64,000 nucleotides of DNA from JAMXLO01 sp963791495 (GCA_963791495.1 CAWBST010000009.1:372001-436000); one strand, 5' to 3'. Counted from the stretch's first letter, positions 32,617 to 42,240 are shown. Program-made: numbers and translations. The notes: generated by a model not told the origin, from the sequence alone.

Positions 32617-33411
32617 CTACCGCAGCTCAACCCGCCAGCTTCTCGCCTCGATCGCGTCAAACAGCGCGTCGACCATCATCCCCGGCAATCGTCGCAGCAA
32701 ACCGCGGCGCCGCGGACGAAACACGCGCGCCCTCGCCTTCGCGCCGCCGAGCGTGCGCACCAGGCTGTCGATATCGCCAAAGCCATCGATCAGGCCAAGT
32801 TCCAGTGCACGCTCGCCCAGCATGAAGCTGCCATCGAACAGCGCCGCCTCGTCGCCCTTCAGCTTCCCGGCGCGCCGTGTTCGCACCCACGCCTTGAAGC
32901 GCTCGTGCAGCGCGTCCAGCAACTGCTGCACGAACGCGACATCCTCCGGCTTCTCCGGACTGAACGGATCGAGCCGCGCCTTGTTGGCACCGGCAGTGTA
33001 AAGCCTACGTTCGACACCGACGCGCGTCAGCATATCGGGAAATCCGAACCCGCCGCCGCGAACGCCGATCGATCCGACGATGCTCATCGGATTGGCGTGG
33101 ATCTCATCCGCGGCGCACGCGAGCCAATAACCTCCCGACGCCCCGACCTCGCGGATCACGGCATGCACGCGCAGCCTCAGCTCATCGGCGCGGCGCCGGA
33201 CAAGCGCGGCGATCAGGTCGGACTGCACCGGCGAACCACCCGGACTTTCAATGTCCAGGATCACCGGCCGGCCGCGCGCCGAACGGAACGCGCGGTCGAT
33301 CAGCGGCGCCATGGTTCCCATGCCGACCGCGCCCGGTCGCGGCGCGATCAGTCCATGCATCTCGATCACATTGACGCGCGGCTTGCGCCACGGGAACAGA
33401 CGGATAGGCAT
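32617..33411 (-). CDS. S49-family signal peptide peptidase-like protease (SppA type)
   Basis: A 264-residue protein of the S49 family. PVILDIESPGGSPVQSD and EVGASGGYWLACAADEI carry the conserved SPGG and the catalytic Ser; MSIVGSIGVRG follows. I start at ATG 33411, with GGAGGA just upstream. The protein has no obvious N-terminal membrane helix, so it resembles the cytoplasmic-side short S49 proteases that degrade leftover signal peptides at the membrane. Confidence 0.9.
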   Translation of the reverse strand: MPIRLFPWRKPRVNVIEMHGLIAPRPGAVGMGTMAPLIDRAFRSARGRPVILDIESPGGSPVQSDLIAALVRRRADELRLRVHAVIREVGASGGYWLACAADEIHANPMSIVGSIGVRGGGFGFPDMLTRVGVERRLYTAGANKARLDPFSPEKPEDVAFVQQLLDALHERFKAWVRTRRAGKLKGDEAALFDGSFMLGERALELGLIDGFGDIDSLVRTLGGAKARARVFRPRRRGLLRRLPGMMVDALFDAIEARSWRVELR

Positions 33412-33469
33412 GGGTCCTCCGATCGATCCGACCATGGCAAGATGGCCGCCATTGGGCCATACACAACCC

Positions 33470-34327
33470 ATGATCGAGCTTCACTTCGCCGGCTATCAAC
33501 CCGCGCGCTCCGTGCACACCCGCGCGCTGCACGCGTTGCGCGACCGCGTCGCACGCCATGCGGGCGATGCGCTCCGCATCAAGGTGACCGACAGCATCGT
33601 CGCCACCGGCCGCAAGGCCAGCGATCTGCTCACCATGGTGGACACGGGCGAACTCGACGGCTGTTATTTCGCGTCGAGCTATCTCGCGAGCCGCGTGCCG
33701 GCCCTCGGCGCGTTCGACCGGCCGTTCCAGGCCGGCACGCGCGAGAACGTGTTCGGCGGACTGGATAGCACAACCGGAGCGGCCCTCGCCGAACAGGTGG
33801 CATCGGCAACAAATTATCGCGTTCTCGGCTGGTGGGACAACGGCATCCGTCACATCAGCAACGCCGTCCGGCCGATCCGAACGCCCGCCGATTGTGTCGG
33901 TCTGCGCCTCCGCACGCTCGACAACGCGCAGCATCAATCGGCGTTCCGTCGGCTCGGTTTTGTCCCGACGTTCATCGATGTTGCCGATCTGCCGCGCGCG
34001 GTGGCCGACCACACGATCGACGCACAGGAGAACCCGCTCACCAATATGATCAACTTCAACGTGCACGTTCACCACAAGCACGTCAGCCTGACCGGGCATC
34101 TGCTCGGCATCGCAACCCTGCTGATGAACCGGTCGCGCTACGACGCGCTTCCGGCCGAACTGCGCGGCCTGCTCGACGCCGCGGTGCGCGACAGCGAAGC
34201 GGCACAACGCGCGCTGGCGGAAGCAGAGGACGCTGTGTGCCTGGCGCGTCTAAGCGACTCAGGCGTCGCCATTGTCAGTGCGGATGCCATCGATTTTCCA
34301 GCGTTTAACGCTGTTATAACGGTATAG
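33470..34327 (+). CDS. DctP-like TRAP transporter substrate-binding protein without a signal peptide
   Basis: About 285 residues of the DctP fold: IKVTDSIVATGRKASDLLTM, GLRLRTLDNAQHQSAFRRLG and DAQENPLTNM are typical ligand-pocket regions. TRAP binding proteins are normally exported, yet no signal peptide is visible from ATG 33470 or from the in-frame ATG 33434. No dctQ or dctM membrane genes are near. It may be an orphan, a truncated copy, or a cytoplasmic binding protein. Confidence 0.72.
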   Translation: MIELHFAGYQPARSVHTRALHALRDRVARHAGDALRIKVTDSIVATGRKASDLLTMVDTGELDGCYFASSYLASRVPALGAFDRPFQAGTRENVFGGLDSTTGAALAEQVASATNYRVLGWWDNGIRHISNAVRPIRTPADCVGLRLRTLDNAQHQSAFRRLGFVPTFIDVADLPRAVADHTIDAQENPLTNMINFNVHVHHKHVSLTGHLLGIATLLMNRSRYDALPAELRGLLDAAVRDSEAAQRALAEAEDAVCLARLSDSGVAIVSADAIDFPAFNAVITV

Positions 34328-34458
34328 GCGATCGTAGTGCGCGGGCCGGAAGATGCCCGCTGAACTCGCGGGTAAAGCTCTTGCGCGCAATCTGAGCGCA
34401 CCCCATCTGGCTGCATTCGCATCATTTGCTTTGAGGACTTGTCCCCCCATCATGCTAC

Positions 34459-34533
34459 AAAAGCGAAATCGATGCGCCTGGTCGTGCCGGATTTATCGTG
34501 AAGCCCTATCAACCGGTTGAAGTCGTGGCCTGA
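34459..34533 (+). pseudogene. C-terminal remnant of a response-regulator receiver domain
   Basis: The frame reads KSEIDAPGRAGFIVKPYQPV then EVVA and TGA. The AGFIVKPYQP stretch is the beta5-alpha5 end of a receiver domain with its conserved Lys-Pro. No start or phosphoacceptor part is left upstream. It stops one base before the ATG of the REC-EAL gene. Confidence 0.5.
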
Positions 34534-34534
34534 C

Positions 34535-35758
34535 ATGCACCTCGTCGCTCTCGACGATGACGAATCGATCGCACAGTTCATGGCTACCGTGGCCAGGGAT
34601 CGCGGCTGGACGGCGCAGACAGTCACCCACGAGGCGGACTTCCAGGCTCTGATCAGCGCCACACCACCGGACGCGATCATGCTGGACCTGCAGCTCGGCG
34701 CCAGCGACGGGGTCGAGCAACTGCACTTCCTGCACAGCGAGGGCTACGGCGGCGCGATCGTGCTGATAAGCGGGTTTGACTCGCGCGTACTTGCCTCGGC
34801 GCAGCAGATCGGTGATTCGCTGGGACTGAGCGTCGCGGCGGTGCTCGAGAAGCCGGCACGCGCGGCGCGGATACACGAGGTACTGGCAGCGATAGAGCGG
34901 AATCCGGTCACCGTAACGCCGCCGGCCACCGTCGCACCGCCAGAACATGCATCAATCTCGGCAGACGACGTCGCTCACGCGATCAGTGCCGGCCGGATGG
35001 AGCTGTATCTGCAACCCATCGTCTCCGCCAAAGGGCATGGCGTGACGTGCGCCGAGGCACTCATCCGCTGGCACCATCCGGTGCTGGGACTGATGCAGCC
35101 GGATAGCTTCATTCCCGTTGCCGAAGAGAACGCCGATATGATCGACCGGCTTACCATGTGGGTGGCGGAGACCGGCGTGGCGCACTATCGGCGGCTCGCG
35201 GAGCTGGGATTAGAAACCCAGATCTGCATCAACATTTCCGGCCGAAACCTGTGCGCGCGCGACTTTCCCGATCGCATGGCGGGCGTACTGGAGCGCTGTT
35301 CGGTCCCCCTTGGCGCGATCGCGCTGGAGATCACGGAAAGCGTCGCAATGCATGATCTGGAGGCGACGGCCGCTGTTCTCACGCGCCTCCGTCTGAAGGG
35401 GTTTCCGATCGCCATCGACGATTTCGGCACCGGGCATTCGATGCTGAAGACGCTGCGACGGATGCCGTTCACAACGATCAAGATCGACAAGTCGTTCGTC
35501 AGCGATCTGGCGACTTCGAACAACTCGCTGACGATCGTCCGATCGGTGATCCAGCTTGCACGCGACATGCGGCTGGCGAGCGTGGCAGAGGGCGTGGAAA
35601 CCGCCGAGACGGCGCGGCTGCTGACCGAACTCGGGATCGACAGCCTGCAAGGTTTCCATTTCAGCCGGCCACTGCCGTTCGACGCGTTCGCGACGTGGCT
35701 GCGCGCATGGTCGCGCGATCACGCAGCGCTTACGCCCGCGGATCAGGGGCGGGCCTGA
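34535..35758 (+). CDS. Response regulator with REC and EAL domains (c-di-GMP phosphodiesterase)
   Basis: A 407-residue protein. The receiver domain (1-115) has LDDDES, phosphoacceptor Asp in IMLDLQLG and Lys in LEKPAR. The EAL domain (about 148-395) keeps the catalytic set: EALIRW, INISGRN, LEITES, IDDFGTGHS, IKIDKSF, AEGVET and QGFHFSRP. It should hydrolyse cyclic di-GMP to pGpG under control of an unseen histidine kinase. ATG 34535 gives a normal receiver start. Confidence 0.95.
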   Translation: MHLVALDDDESIAQFMATVARDRGWTAQTVTHEADFQALISATPPDAIMLDLQLGASDGVEQLHFLHSEGYGGAIVLISGFDSRVLASAQQIGDSLGLSVAAVLEKPARAARIHEVLAAIERNPVTVTPPATVAPPEHASISADDVAHAISAGRMELYLQPIVSAKGHGVTCAEALIRWHHPVLGLMQPDSFIPVAEENADMIDRLTMWVAETGVAHYRRLAELGLETQICINISGRNLCARDFPDRMAGVLERCSVPLGAIALEITESVAMHDLEATAAVLTRLRLKGFPIAIDDFGTGHSMLKTLRRMPFTTIKIDKSFVSDLATSNNSLTIVRSVIQLARDMRLASVAEGVETAETARLLTELGIDSLQGFHFSRPLPFDAFATWLRAWSRDHAALTPADQGRA

Positions 35759-35776
35759 ACCCGCCCCCTCGCCGAC

Positions 35777-37057
35777 CTACACGGTCTGCAGGATTGTCTC
35801 CCGCTTCATCTCCGGCACCAGTTCCGCGCGCCAGTCCAGTGCGCTCGAAACCACTAACTCATGGGCGCGCAACGGGTAGTAGCTGGTACCGGTGCCGTCG
35901 GGTGTGCCACCTGCCTCCACCGTCTTCACCGCCTGGCGCAGCAGCTTGCGCGCCTGGATGATCGCCTTGTCGGCTGGCCCGAGATGCTCCTTCGAGCGAT
36001 CGACAACGGCGCCCATGCTCTCCTGCAGCGCACGGTCCTGAGCGTTGATGCCGTCGATGCCGGAGAAGGTCTCGGTCCGCTGTACCGCGCGGTCGAGCAG
36101 GTAGTCGTTCAACCGGTTCGCCTTGGAGCGGAACGTTTTCGGATCGACGTGCAGCGGGCCATTGCCCAGGCCGCGCTCGAGCTTGTCCTCCTCGGTCAGC
36201 GGCCCGTCCGGGCAGTAGCTCCAGTTGTACACCGTGCAGTTCTCGTCATCGATCGGCACCCAGATATGGCCGGCGTCGAGTTCCAGTCCGCTCTCCGAGC
36301 GCGACGGCCTGATCTGGTGGAACGGCATGACGAACTGGTAGGTGCGGATATGTACGTTGTCGCTGTCGTCGAGCGGCCGGATGCCGGCATACTGGTAACC
36401 GTAGTCGGTGAGATCGACGACCAACTTCGGCGCCTTGCCGCGCACAAACGGGCTGGACGGCTTGATGCCGCCGCGCTTCGAGCTGTCGGTCAGCAGCCGG
36501 TGCAGGATGGGCGCGTGCGACGTGTCGATGCCGCCTTCCAGCGCCTGCAGCCAGTTGCACTCCTCGATCACCTTGGTGACGTGGCGATTGGCTTCCGGCG
36601 CCTGCGTCCAGGCGAACTTCGGCAGCGGTGGCATCTTCTCGGCGGGGCCGAGATAGGCCCACACGATCCCGCCCAGTTCGCACGTTGGATACGCCGTGGT
36701 CCGGACCTTGTGCTTGAAGTCGTATTCCTCCGGCTCGTTCATCATGTCGACGCAGGCGCCGGTGACGTCGAACTTCCAGCCATGATAGATGCAGCGCAGG
36801 CCGCATTCCTCGTTCCGCCCGAAATACAGCGAGACGCGACGATGCGGGCAGAACTCCTCGATCAGCCCGATGCGGCCCTCGGTGTCACGGAACGCCAACA
36901 AGTCCTCGCCGAGCAGACGGACGCGGGCAGGGGGGCCATCGGGTTCGGCGATCTCGCTCGCGAGCAACGCGGGAATCCAGTACATCCGCATCGCATTGCC
37001 CATCGGGGTGCCCTGCCCGACCCGGGTGATGAGTTCGTTTTCCTCGCGTGACAGCAT
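35777..37057 (-). CDS. Rieske-type aromatic ring-hydroxylating oxygenase, alpha subunit
   Basis: A 426-residue oxygenase of the phthalate/phenoxybenzoate dioxygenase type. The Rieske site is EEFCPHRRVSLYFGRNEECG then LRCIYHGWKF, giving Cys-His and Cys-His ligands. The mononuclear iron region follows at GGIDTSHAPILHRLL. ATG 37057 has AAGGAG upstream. It needs a reductase partner not seen here. It lies next to an extradiol dioxygenase on the same strand, which suggests hydroxylation followed by ring cleavage of an aromatic compound. Confidence 0.95.
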   Translation of the reverse strand: MLSREENELITRVGQGTPMGNAMRMYWIPALLASEIAEPDGPPARVRLLGEDLLAFRDTEGRIGLIEEFCPHRRVSLYFGRNEECGLRCIYHGWKFDVTGACVDMMNEPEEYDFKHKVRTTAYPTCELGGIVWAYLGPAEKMPPLPKFAWTQAPEANRHVTKVIEECNWLQALEGGIDTSHAPILHRLLTDSSKRGGIKPSSPFVRGKAPKLVVDLTDYGYQYAGIRPLDDSDNVHIRTYQFVMPFHQIRPSRSESGLELDAGHIWVPIDDENCTVYNWSYCPDGPLTEEDKLERGLGNGPLHVDPKTFRSKANRLNDYLLDRAVQRTETFSGIDGINAQDRALQESMGAVVDRSKEHLGPADKAIIQARKLLRQAVKTVEAGGTPDGTGTSYYPLRAHELVVSSALDWRAELVPEMKRETILQTV

Positions 37058-37152
37058 CGGCGCGTACTCCTTCCCTGGATTGCCGGGAGCGTAGCGCCGC
37101 GGGACAGATACGCAACACCCCCGGATCCGGTCCGGGGGGACAATCCGCCGTG

Positions 37153-38136
37153 TTACCGCTTGATGGAATCCCACCACGGGCACACGCCACTCATCCGGTG
37201 GTAGTTGCCCTCCATCACCTGCAACGGCGCACGCAGACCTTCCTGCGTCAGCATAGGCGGCGCGCCATCCGGTCCCATCGCGTCGAACAGCCCGTGATGG
37301 CCCCAGTAGCTGGCGACGCTGGTCATCTCCGACGGCTGCCACGTCGCATCGTCCACCTCGACGCCGCCCCAGCCGTACTCGACCAGGATGTCCGACGGCG
37401 TGTGCATATAGAACGATGTGACCAGATCATTCGGATGCCGCCCGAGCGTCGCGACGATCCGCTCCTTCTCGCCGAGTGCGATGTCGTAGCCCTGGCCGAC
37501 ATCGTCGAACGAATAGAGCTCCACCATCAGGTGATGCATGCCCGTATGGGGCGCCTCGAACAGCGCAACGCTGTGATGCCGCGGATTGGCGTGCAGGAAA
37601 TACGCAGTGATCGGCTTGCGGATGAAGTCGCTGACACGGAAGCCGAGCAGATCGCAATAGAACGGCAATGCCGTGTCGATATCGGTCACCAGCAGCACCA
37701 CATGACCCATGCCCATCGGCCCGGTGCGGAAGCCGGAAATGGAGCGGCCAGGTCGGAACGGTTCATCGGCGATATGCGCGCCATGGAACGCCTCCAGCCG
37801 ATTGCCGGACGGATCGGCGAACGAGATCAGCCCGCGCACGAAGCGCTGATCGGCGAGCGCAGAAGGTTCGCGCTTCACCGAAACACCCGCCGCTTCCAAC
37901 CGTGCCGCCAGCGTATCTAGCGAAGCGGCGTCCGCCACCTCCCAGCCGAAGTAACGCTGCCCTTCAGGCAATGACCGATCGATCACCAGGCGCTGCTTCC
38001 GGTCGTCCATGCGGAACGCGCGAACGCCGGCGCCGCGATCCACCGCCTGCATGCCGAGCCAGTTGGTCGCGTAACTGGTCCAGTCGTCGAGCCTGTCGGT
38101 GCCGATGCCGAGATAGCCGAGTGCCTGGATTGTCAT
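37153..38136 (-). CDS. Extradiol ring-cleavage dioxygenase (BphC-like, VOC fold)
   Basis: A 327-residue two-domain protein of the type I extradiol family. The active C-terminal domain has the 2-His-1-Glu iron triad: His in GMGHVVLLVTD, His in GMHHLMVELYS, Glu in DILVEYGWGG. ATG 38136 follows GGGGAGGAA. It would cleave a catechol-like or biphenyl-diol-like ring. It sits between the Rieske oxygenase and amine oxidase genes, all on the minus strand. Confidence 0.94.
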   Translation of the reverse strand: MTIQALGYLGIGTDRLDDWTSYATNWLGMQAVDRGAGVRAFRMDDRKQRLVIDRSLPEGQRYFGWEVADAASLDTLAARLEAAGVSVKREPSALADQRFVRGLISFADPSGNRLEAFHGAHIADEPFRPGRSISGFRTGPMGMGHVVLLVTDIDTALPFYCDLLGFRVSDFIRKPITAYFLHANPRHHSVALFEAPHTGMHHLMVELYSFDDVGQGYDIALGEKERIVATLGRHPNDLVTSFYMHTPSDILVEYGWGGVEVDDATWQPSEMTSVASYWGHHGLFDAMGPDGAPPMLTQEGLRAPLQVMEGNYHRMSGVCPWWDSIKR

Positions 38137-38165
38137 GGTCTGGTTCCTCCCCGGACGCAACGTTA

Positions 38166-39433
38166 TCACGCCACGACGCGCGCCGCATCCTGCCCGCTGA
38201 TCCACGCGCCGGCGACGGTGCCCGCCATGCCGTTGTGACAGGCCTCTCCCGCGAACAGCAGGCGGCCCTCGGCCAGGGGCTTGCGCGAGGGCGGTGCGCG
38301 CATCGGCGTCGCCCGGACGCACGAACGAATAGGCGCCGCGCACGAACGGATCGGCGTCCCAGTGCGTCACCAGGTAGCGGCCCGCCCGCGAACAGCCTGT
38401 CCACCCGGCTGCCGAACAGCGAACGCAACTGGCCGAGAGCGAAATCGACTGCCGCCGCCTCGCCGGCGCGGGCCAGTTCCCAGGCGACCGGACCGCCGAC
38501 CCAGCCCTGCACGTAGTCACGTTTGTAGGGCCAGCACTGGAACCCCATGGTGGGATCGCCGCTGCGCTTCACCTGGCGATCGACCGAGCAATGCAGCGGC
38601 AGGTCCAGCCGGTCCGGTCCGGTCGCGCGCAACGCCACCTTCATCGCCAGCCCCATGGGCAGCGCATGGATCGCCGCCAACGTCTCGGGCGGCAGCGGCG
38701 GGTCGAAGGTGATGGCGCCCGCGCCCAGCACGCCGGTGGAGACCGTCACGATCGCCGAGTTCGCCGTGATGGTGCCGCGCGCCGTCTCGACCGCGACGCC
38801 TGCACCGCTCCAGGCCACCCGCGAGACCGGCGTCGCCAGCCTGATGTCGAGACCCTCGCCCAGCCGCCGGGCAATGAAGGCGCCGATGCCGCCCTGCGGC
38901 ACCAGATTGCTGCCCGACAGCAGATTGCCCAGCCAGTCCCGCAGGCTGAAGTCCTCGGCGGCAGCACAGCAGATGATCGGGCCTTCCCAGGTCTCCACTG
39001 TCACCGCCCAAGGATCGTCCTGCATCGACCGCGCGACCTCGGCCAGCGGCGCATCGCCACGGGTGCGGAGGATCTCGGCGCCTCGGTTCTCGAAACGGTC
39101 CCAGGCACCGGCGTAGTCGGCGTATTCCTCCGCCGTCGCCTCGCGCGTGCCGACGAAGGTGCGCTCGACCCGCAGTTCGTCCGAACGGAGCAGCGTCTCG
39201 CCTGTCGCCCGCGCGATCGGCACCAGCGGGTTGGTCTCCGCGTTGTGCAGCCACACCGCACCCATGTCGAACCAGGCGCCGCCGAGTTCAGCGGGATGCG
39301 TGGTCCAGGCGCGGCCGCCGATCCGGTCCGACGCCTCCAGCACCAGCGCGCTCCGGCCCGCCTCGCGCAAAGCGGTCGCCGCGCCCAGCCCGGCGCATCC
39401 GGCCCCGATCACCACCACATCGACATCGGACAC
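38166..39433 (-). pseudogene. Flavin monoamine oxidase, broken by two one-base insertions
   Basis: An FAD-dependent amine oxidase of 421 codons plus stop plus two extra bases. It starts at GTG 39433 with GAGGAGG upstream; SDVDVVVIGAGCAGLGAATA is the FAD motif and DRIGGRAWTT follows. The frame breaks in the run at 38381-38383 after RLFAGG and again in the G4 run at 38276-38279 after TALAQ; between and after, the family C-terminus continues (RYLVTHWDADPFVRGAYSF; LLFAGEACHNGMAGTVAGAW). Both extra bases lie in runs. Confidence 0.88.
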
Positions 39434-39503
39434 GACGGCAACCTCCTCGAGTTCGCGGCCGGCAGCCAACCTTGGTATCGTGGTGCCCGCAAGGAGGCCA
39501 GCC

Positions 39504-40640
39504 ATGCCCGACCATACCCCGATCGGCACCAATTCCCTCGTCATCGACATGGCGCGGCGGTTCGCCACCGAGCGGCTCGCCCCCGGCGCCGCGGCGCGCG
39601 AGAAGGCCGGCGCCATCGAGCCGGAGATCGTCCGCGAACTGGGCGAACTCGGCATACTCGGCGCCACCACGCCGGCGCAGTGGGACGGCTCGGAGATCGA
39701 TCCGGTGACCTACGCGCTGCTGCTGGAGGAGATCGCCGCCGGCGACGGCTCGGTCTCCACCTTGGTCAGCGTGCACAACTCGCCCACCTGCATCATCTTC
39801 GACCAGTACGGCACCGACGCACAGAAGGATCGCTGGCTACGCCCGCTGGCGACCGGCGCCGCGGTGGGGTCGTTCGCGCTGACCGAACCGCAGGCGGGGT
39901 CCGATGCGTCCAACCTGCGCACACGCGCGGTCCGCAAGGGCGATCGCTACGTGATCAACGGGGCCAAGCAGTTCATCTCGTCGGGCAGCGTGCCGGGGAG
40001 CACGGTGCTGTTCGCGGTCACCGATCCGTCGGCCGGACGCAAGGGCATCTCCTGCTTCGTGGTGGACAAGGCGGCGCCGGGCTACGTGGTGGTGCGACGG
40101 GAAGAAAAGCTCGGGCAGAAGGCGTCCGAGACCTGTGCGCTGGCGTTCGAGGACATGGAGGTGCCGGAGGACCAGCGGATCGGCGCCGAGGGCGAAGGCT
40201 ACAAGATCGCGCTGTCCACGCTGGAGAGCGGGCGGATCGGCATCGCGGCGCAGAGCGTCGGGATGGCGCGCGCGGCATTGGACTACGCGGTGGAGTACGC
40301 CAAGGAACGGCAGGCATTCGGCGGGCGGATTTTGGATTTCCAGGCGGTGGGGTTCCGGCTGGTCGATGCCAGGACGAAGCTGGAGGCAGCACGGCAGTTG
40401 ACGCTGCACGCGGCGCGGCTGAAGGCGGAAGGCGCGCCGGCATTGGAGGCGGCGTGCATGGCGAAGCTGTTCGCGAGTGAGGCGGCCGAGGCAGTGTGCA
40501 CGGCGGCGATCCAGACGCTGGGAGGGTACGGTTACCTGGCGGACTATCCAGTGGAGCGGATCTACCGCGACGTGCGGGTGTGCCAGATCTACGAGGGCAC
40601 GTCGGATGTGCAGAAGCTGATTTTGCAGCGGATGCTGTGA
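39504..40640 (+). CDS. Acyl-CoA dehydrogenase
   Basis: A 378-residue FAD enzyme. ATG 39504 follows AAGGAGG. It has the ACAD signatures FALTEPQAGSDASNLRT and QTLGGYGYLADYPVERIYRD, with the catalytic Glu region in QIYEGTSDVQKLILQRML. It oxidises an acyl-CoA to the enoyl-CoA and passes electrons to ETF. It is divergent from the amine oxidase gene; a degradation route shared with the aromatic-type genes is possible. Confidence 0.96.
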   Translation: MPDHTPIGTNSLVIDMARRFATERLAPGAAAREKAGAIEPEIVRELGELGILGATTPAQWDGSEIDPVTYALLLEEIAAGDGSVSTLVSVHNSPTCIIFDQYGTDAQKDRWLRPLATGAAVGSFALTEPQAGSDASNLRTRAVRKGDRYVINGAKQFISSGSVPGSTVLFAVTDPSAGRKGISCFVVDKAAPGYVVVRREEKLGQKASETCALAFEDMEVPEDQRIGAEGEGYKIALSTLESGRIGIAAQSVGMARAALDYAVEYAKERQAFGGRILDFQAVGFRLVDARTKLEAARQLTLHAARLKAEGAPALEAACMAKLFASEAAEAVCTAAIQTLGGYGYLADYPVERIYRDVRVCQIYEGTSDVQKLILQRML

Positions 40641-41490
40641 CCTAAAGTGTTTACGGGGTGTCGAGTGATCGTCCAGACGGGTAGAAGCAACTGCGGATCT
40701 ACAGTGTCCGTGCGACTTCATAGCGGGACGTTCTGCCGTCTGTCAACGAGCGCAAGCTCAGTCCGTCTGGGGACATCTGCGGGAACCCTCCGTCCAAGTC
40801 TGTAAACGGACTGGTGCATGGGAGATATCAATGGTAAGGCTCAGTTCCTCCCAACCAAGCGTGCCTGGAGTAGACTGGCCGACAACTATCGAGTTGATAA
40901 ACCGAGCACTAGGGAGCACGTAACTGAGGAGATGTATGTCACTACCTGGACGCGAACGAACGTCCAAAGCCTTTGCGTACCTGTTGCGTCTGCGTTTCTG
41001 ATGCAAACCAGTACTGATGACACTCCTATGCCAGAAAGAGAGGCCCTCGGAAACGGGATTGTACGGAACATACGACCGAATTGAGCTCACGAAATGACGG
41101 TCGTCGTCGCCGTAAACACTATTGATACGCAGTCGATCATTACGCCAGCGATCGATGAATCTCTTGTGCGCAAGGCTTGTAATCGCGCCTCTCCTGTAAT
41201 GAAGCAAGGCATGAAATAACGTAGCATCTGTGCACTTCCAATAGTTACAGATCATACGTAGGCCTGTCACGACCCTTAAATGCAGAGCGACGTTCACCGA
41301 GATGCGTCACCTGGTAATTGGCACACAGTGACTATTGATGCGTTCGTCCGAAAAATCGAGCTGACCGGTCGGAAATTATATAGTCGCACACTACGAAGAG
41401 CGATGGAGGCGGAGTACAGAATATTGATACTCCACTTGTAGCGCAGCGTATTTACTCCTACTTTCTCAGACCAGAACAGCACTACTAGAG
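40641..41490. other. AT-richer stretch without a recognisable gene
   Basis: About 850 bases that look unlike the surroundings: 29 of 60 bases are G or C at 41341-41400. No known gene, RNA or repeat was recognised. One open frame of 179 codons (40758-41297, minus) is listed separately. It may be foreign or decayed DNA. Confidence 0.6.
40758..41297 (-). CDS. Orphan open reading frame, doubtful
   Basis: A 179-codon frame starting MNVALHLRVVTGLRMICNYW and ending TWTEGSRRCPQTD. It shows no domain, signal peptide or membrane helix that I recognise, is basic and His/Arg-rich, and no clear ribosome-binding site precedes it. It lies in the AT-richer patch where chance frames of this size are less common than in the GC-rich parts, which is the only argument for it. 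Confidence 0.2.
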   Translation of the reverse strand: MNVALHLRVVTGLRMICNYWKCTDATLFHALLHYRRGAITSLAHKRFIDRWRNDRLRINSVYGDDDRHFVSSIRSYVPYNPVSEGLSFWHRSVISTGLHQKRRRNRYAKALDVRSRPGSDIHLLSYVLPSARFINSIVVGQSTPGTLGWEELSLTIDISHAPVRLQTWTEGSRRCPQTD

Positions 41491-41739
41491 TTACGCTCGG
41501 CCCGTCGTTCCTCCTTGCAACGCCCGCTTCACCGCCTCCGGCTCCCGCGCGATCACCGTCAGATACGCAAGCATCGCGCTGTCAGGTTGTGTGCGCCCCT
41601 GCTCCAGATCGCGCAGCCGCGCGACCTTGAACCGATATACCCCGGCAAAGCCACGCTGGCTCAGCCCCGTACGGGCCCAAACGGCCGCGCCAAAGCATGC
41701 GCGGGATATGTCATGCATGAGACGGTGAGGTGGCTTCAA
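41491..41739 (-). pseudogene. Truncated copy of the BrnA-like HTH antitoxin
   Basis: From about 41680 down to 41491 the frame encodes RTGLSQRGFAGVYRFKVARL, then RDLEQGRTQPDSAMLAYLTV and IAREPEAVKRAL, clearly homologous to the last 60 residues of the intact antitoxin at 45118-45486. The N-terminal half is missing and replaced by unrelated sequence. The toxin gene is also missing. It is a relic of a second toxin-antitoxin copy in the same orientation. Confidence 0.8.
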
Positions 41740-41780
41740 GGGGCTGGGCGTTGGCGAAGCGGAGCATTACACTGACGGCG

Positions 41781-42240
41781 ATGCCAACCGATCGCAGTTA
41801 CGACGGTGATCTCGTCCTGTGGGCCGAAGACCAGGCTCGGGCCCTGCGCGACGCGGCGCGCGCGCGCATCAACGTGCCGATCGATTGGCAAAATGTGGCC
41901 GAGGAGATCGAGGCCTTGGGCAAGTCGCAGGGGCGTGAACTGGCAAGCCGCGTCCGGACTGTCCTTGTGCATCTGATGAAGCTGCAGGTCTCACCGGCCA
42001 CCGAGCTGCATGCTGGATGGCGCGCTACGATCCGGCGCGAGCGAGCCGAGATCGAAACCCTTCTGCGCGAACTCGCCTAGCCTCAGACCGACAGTCCCGG
42101 CGGTCGTCGCAGACAAGTCTGCCACGGCGTCACGCATCGCCGCGGCAGACATGGCCGATTTCGGCGAGTCGCCGAAGATCGATCTCGCGCGAGCCCAGTA
42201 TGCTTCGGAGCAGGTACTGGGCGACTGGTTCCCAGGCTGA
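41781..42240 (+). pseudogene. DUF29 family protein, broken by a one-base insertion
   Basis: A DUF29 protein of 152 codons plus stop plus one base. The first part reads YDGDLVLWAEDQARALRDAA and QNVAEEIEALGKSQGRELAS. At 42070-42074 (GAACTCGCC) one extra base ends the frame with TAG; the next frame carries the normal C-terminus (SPSLRPTVPAVVADKSATAS; ARAQYASEQVLGDWFP). DUF29 proteins are common in cyanobacteria and alphaproteobacteria; their function is unknown. Confidence 0.82.

Noticed and set aside
34356..34372. CCCGC-N7-GCGGG hairpin after the DctP-like gene
   Set aside because: The stem is only 5 bp and no T-run follows, so I did not call a terminator.
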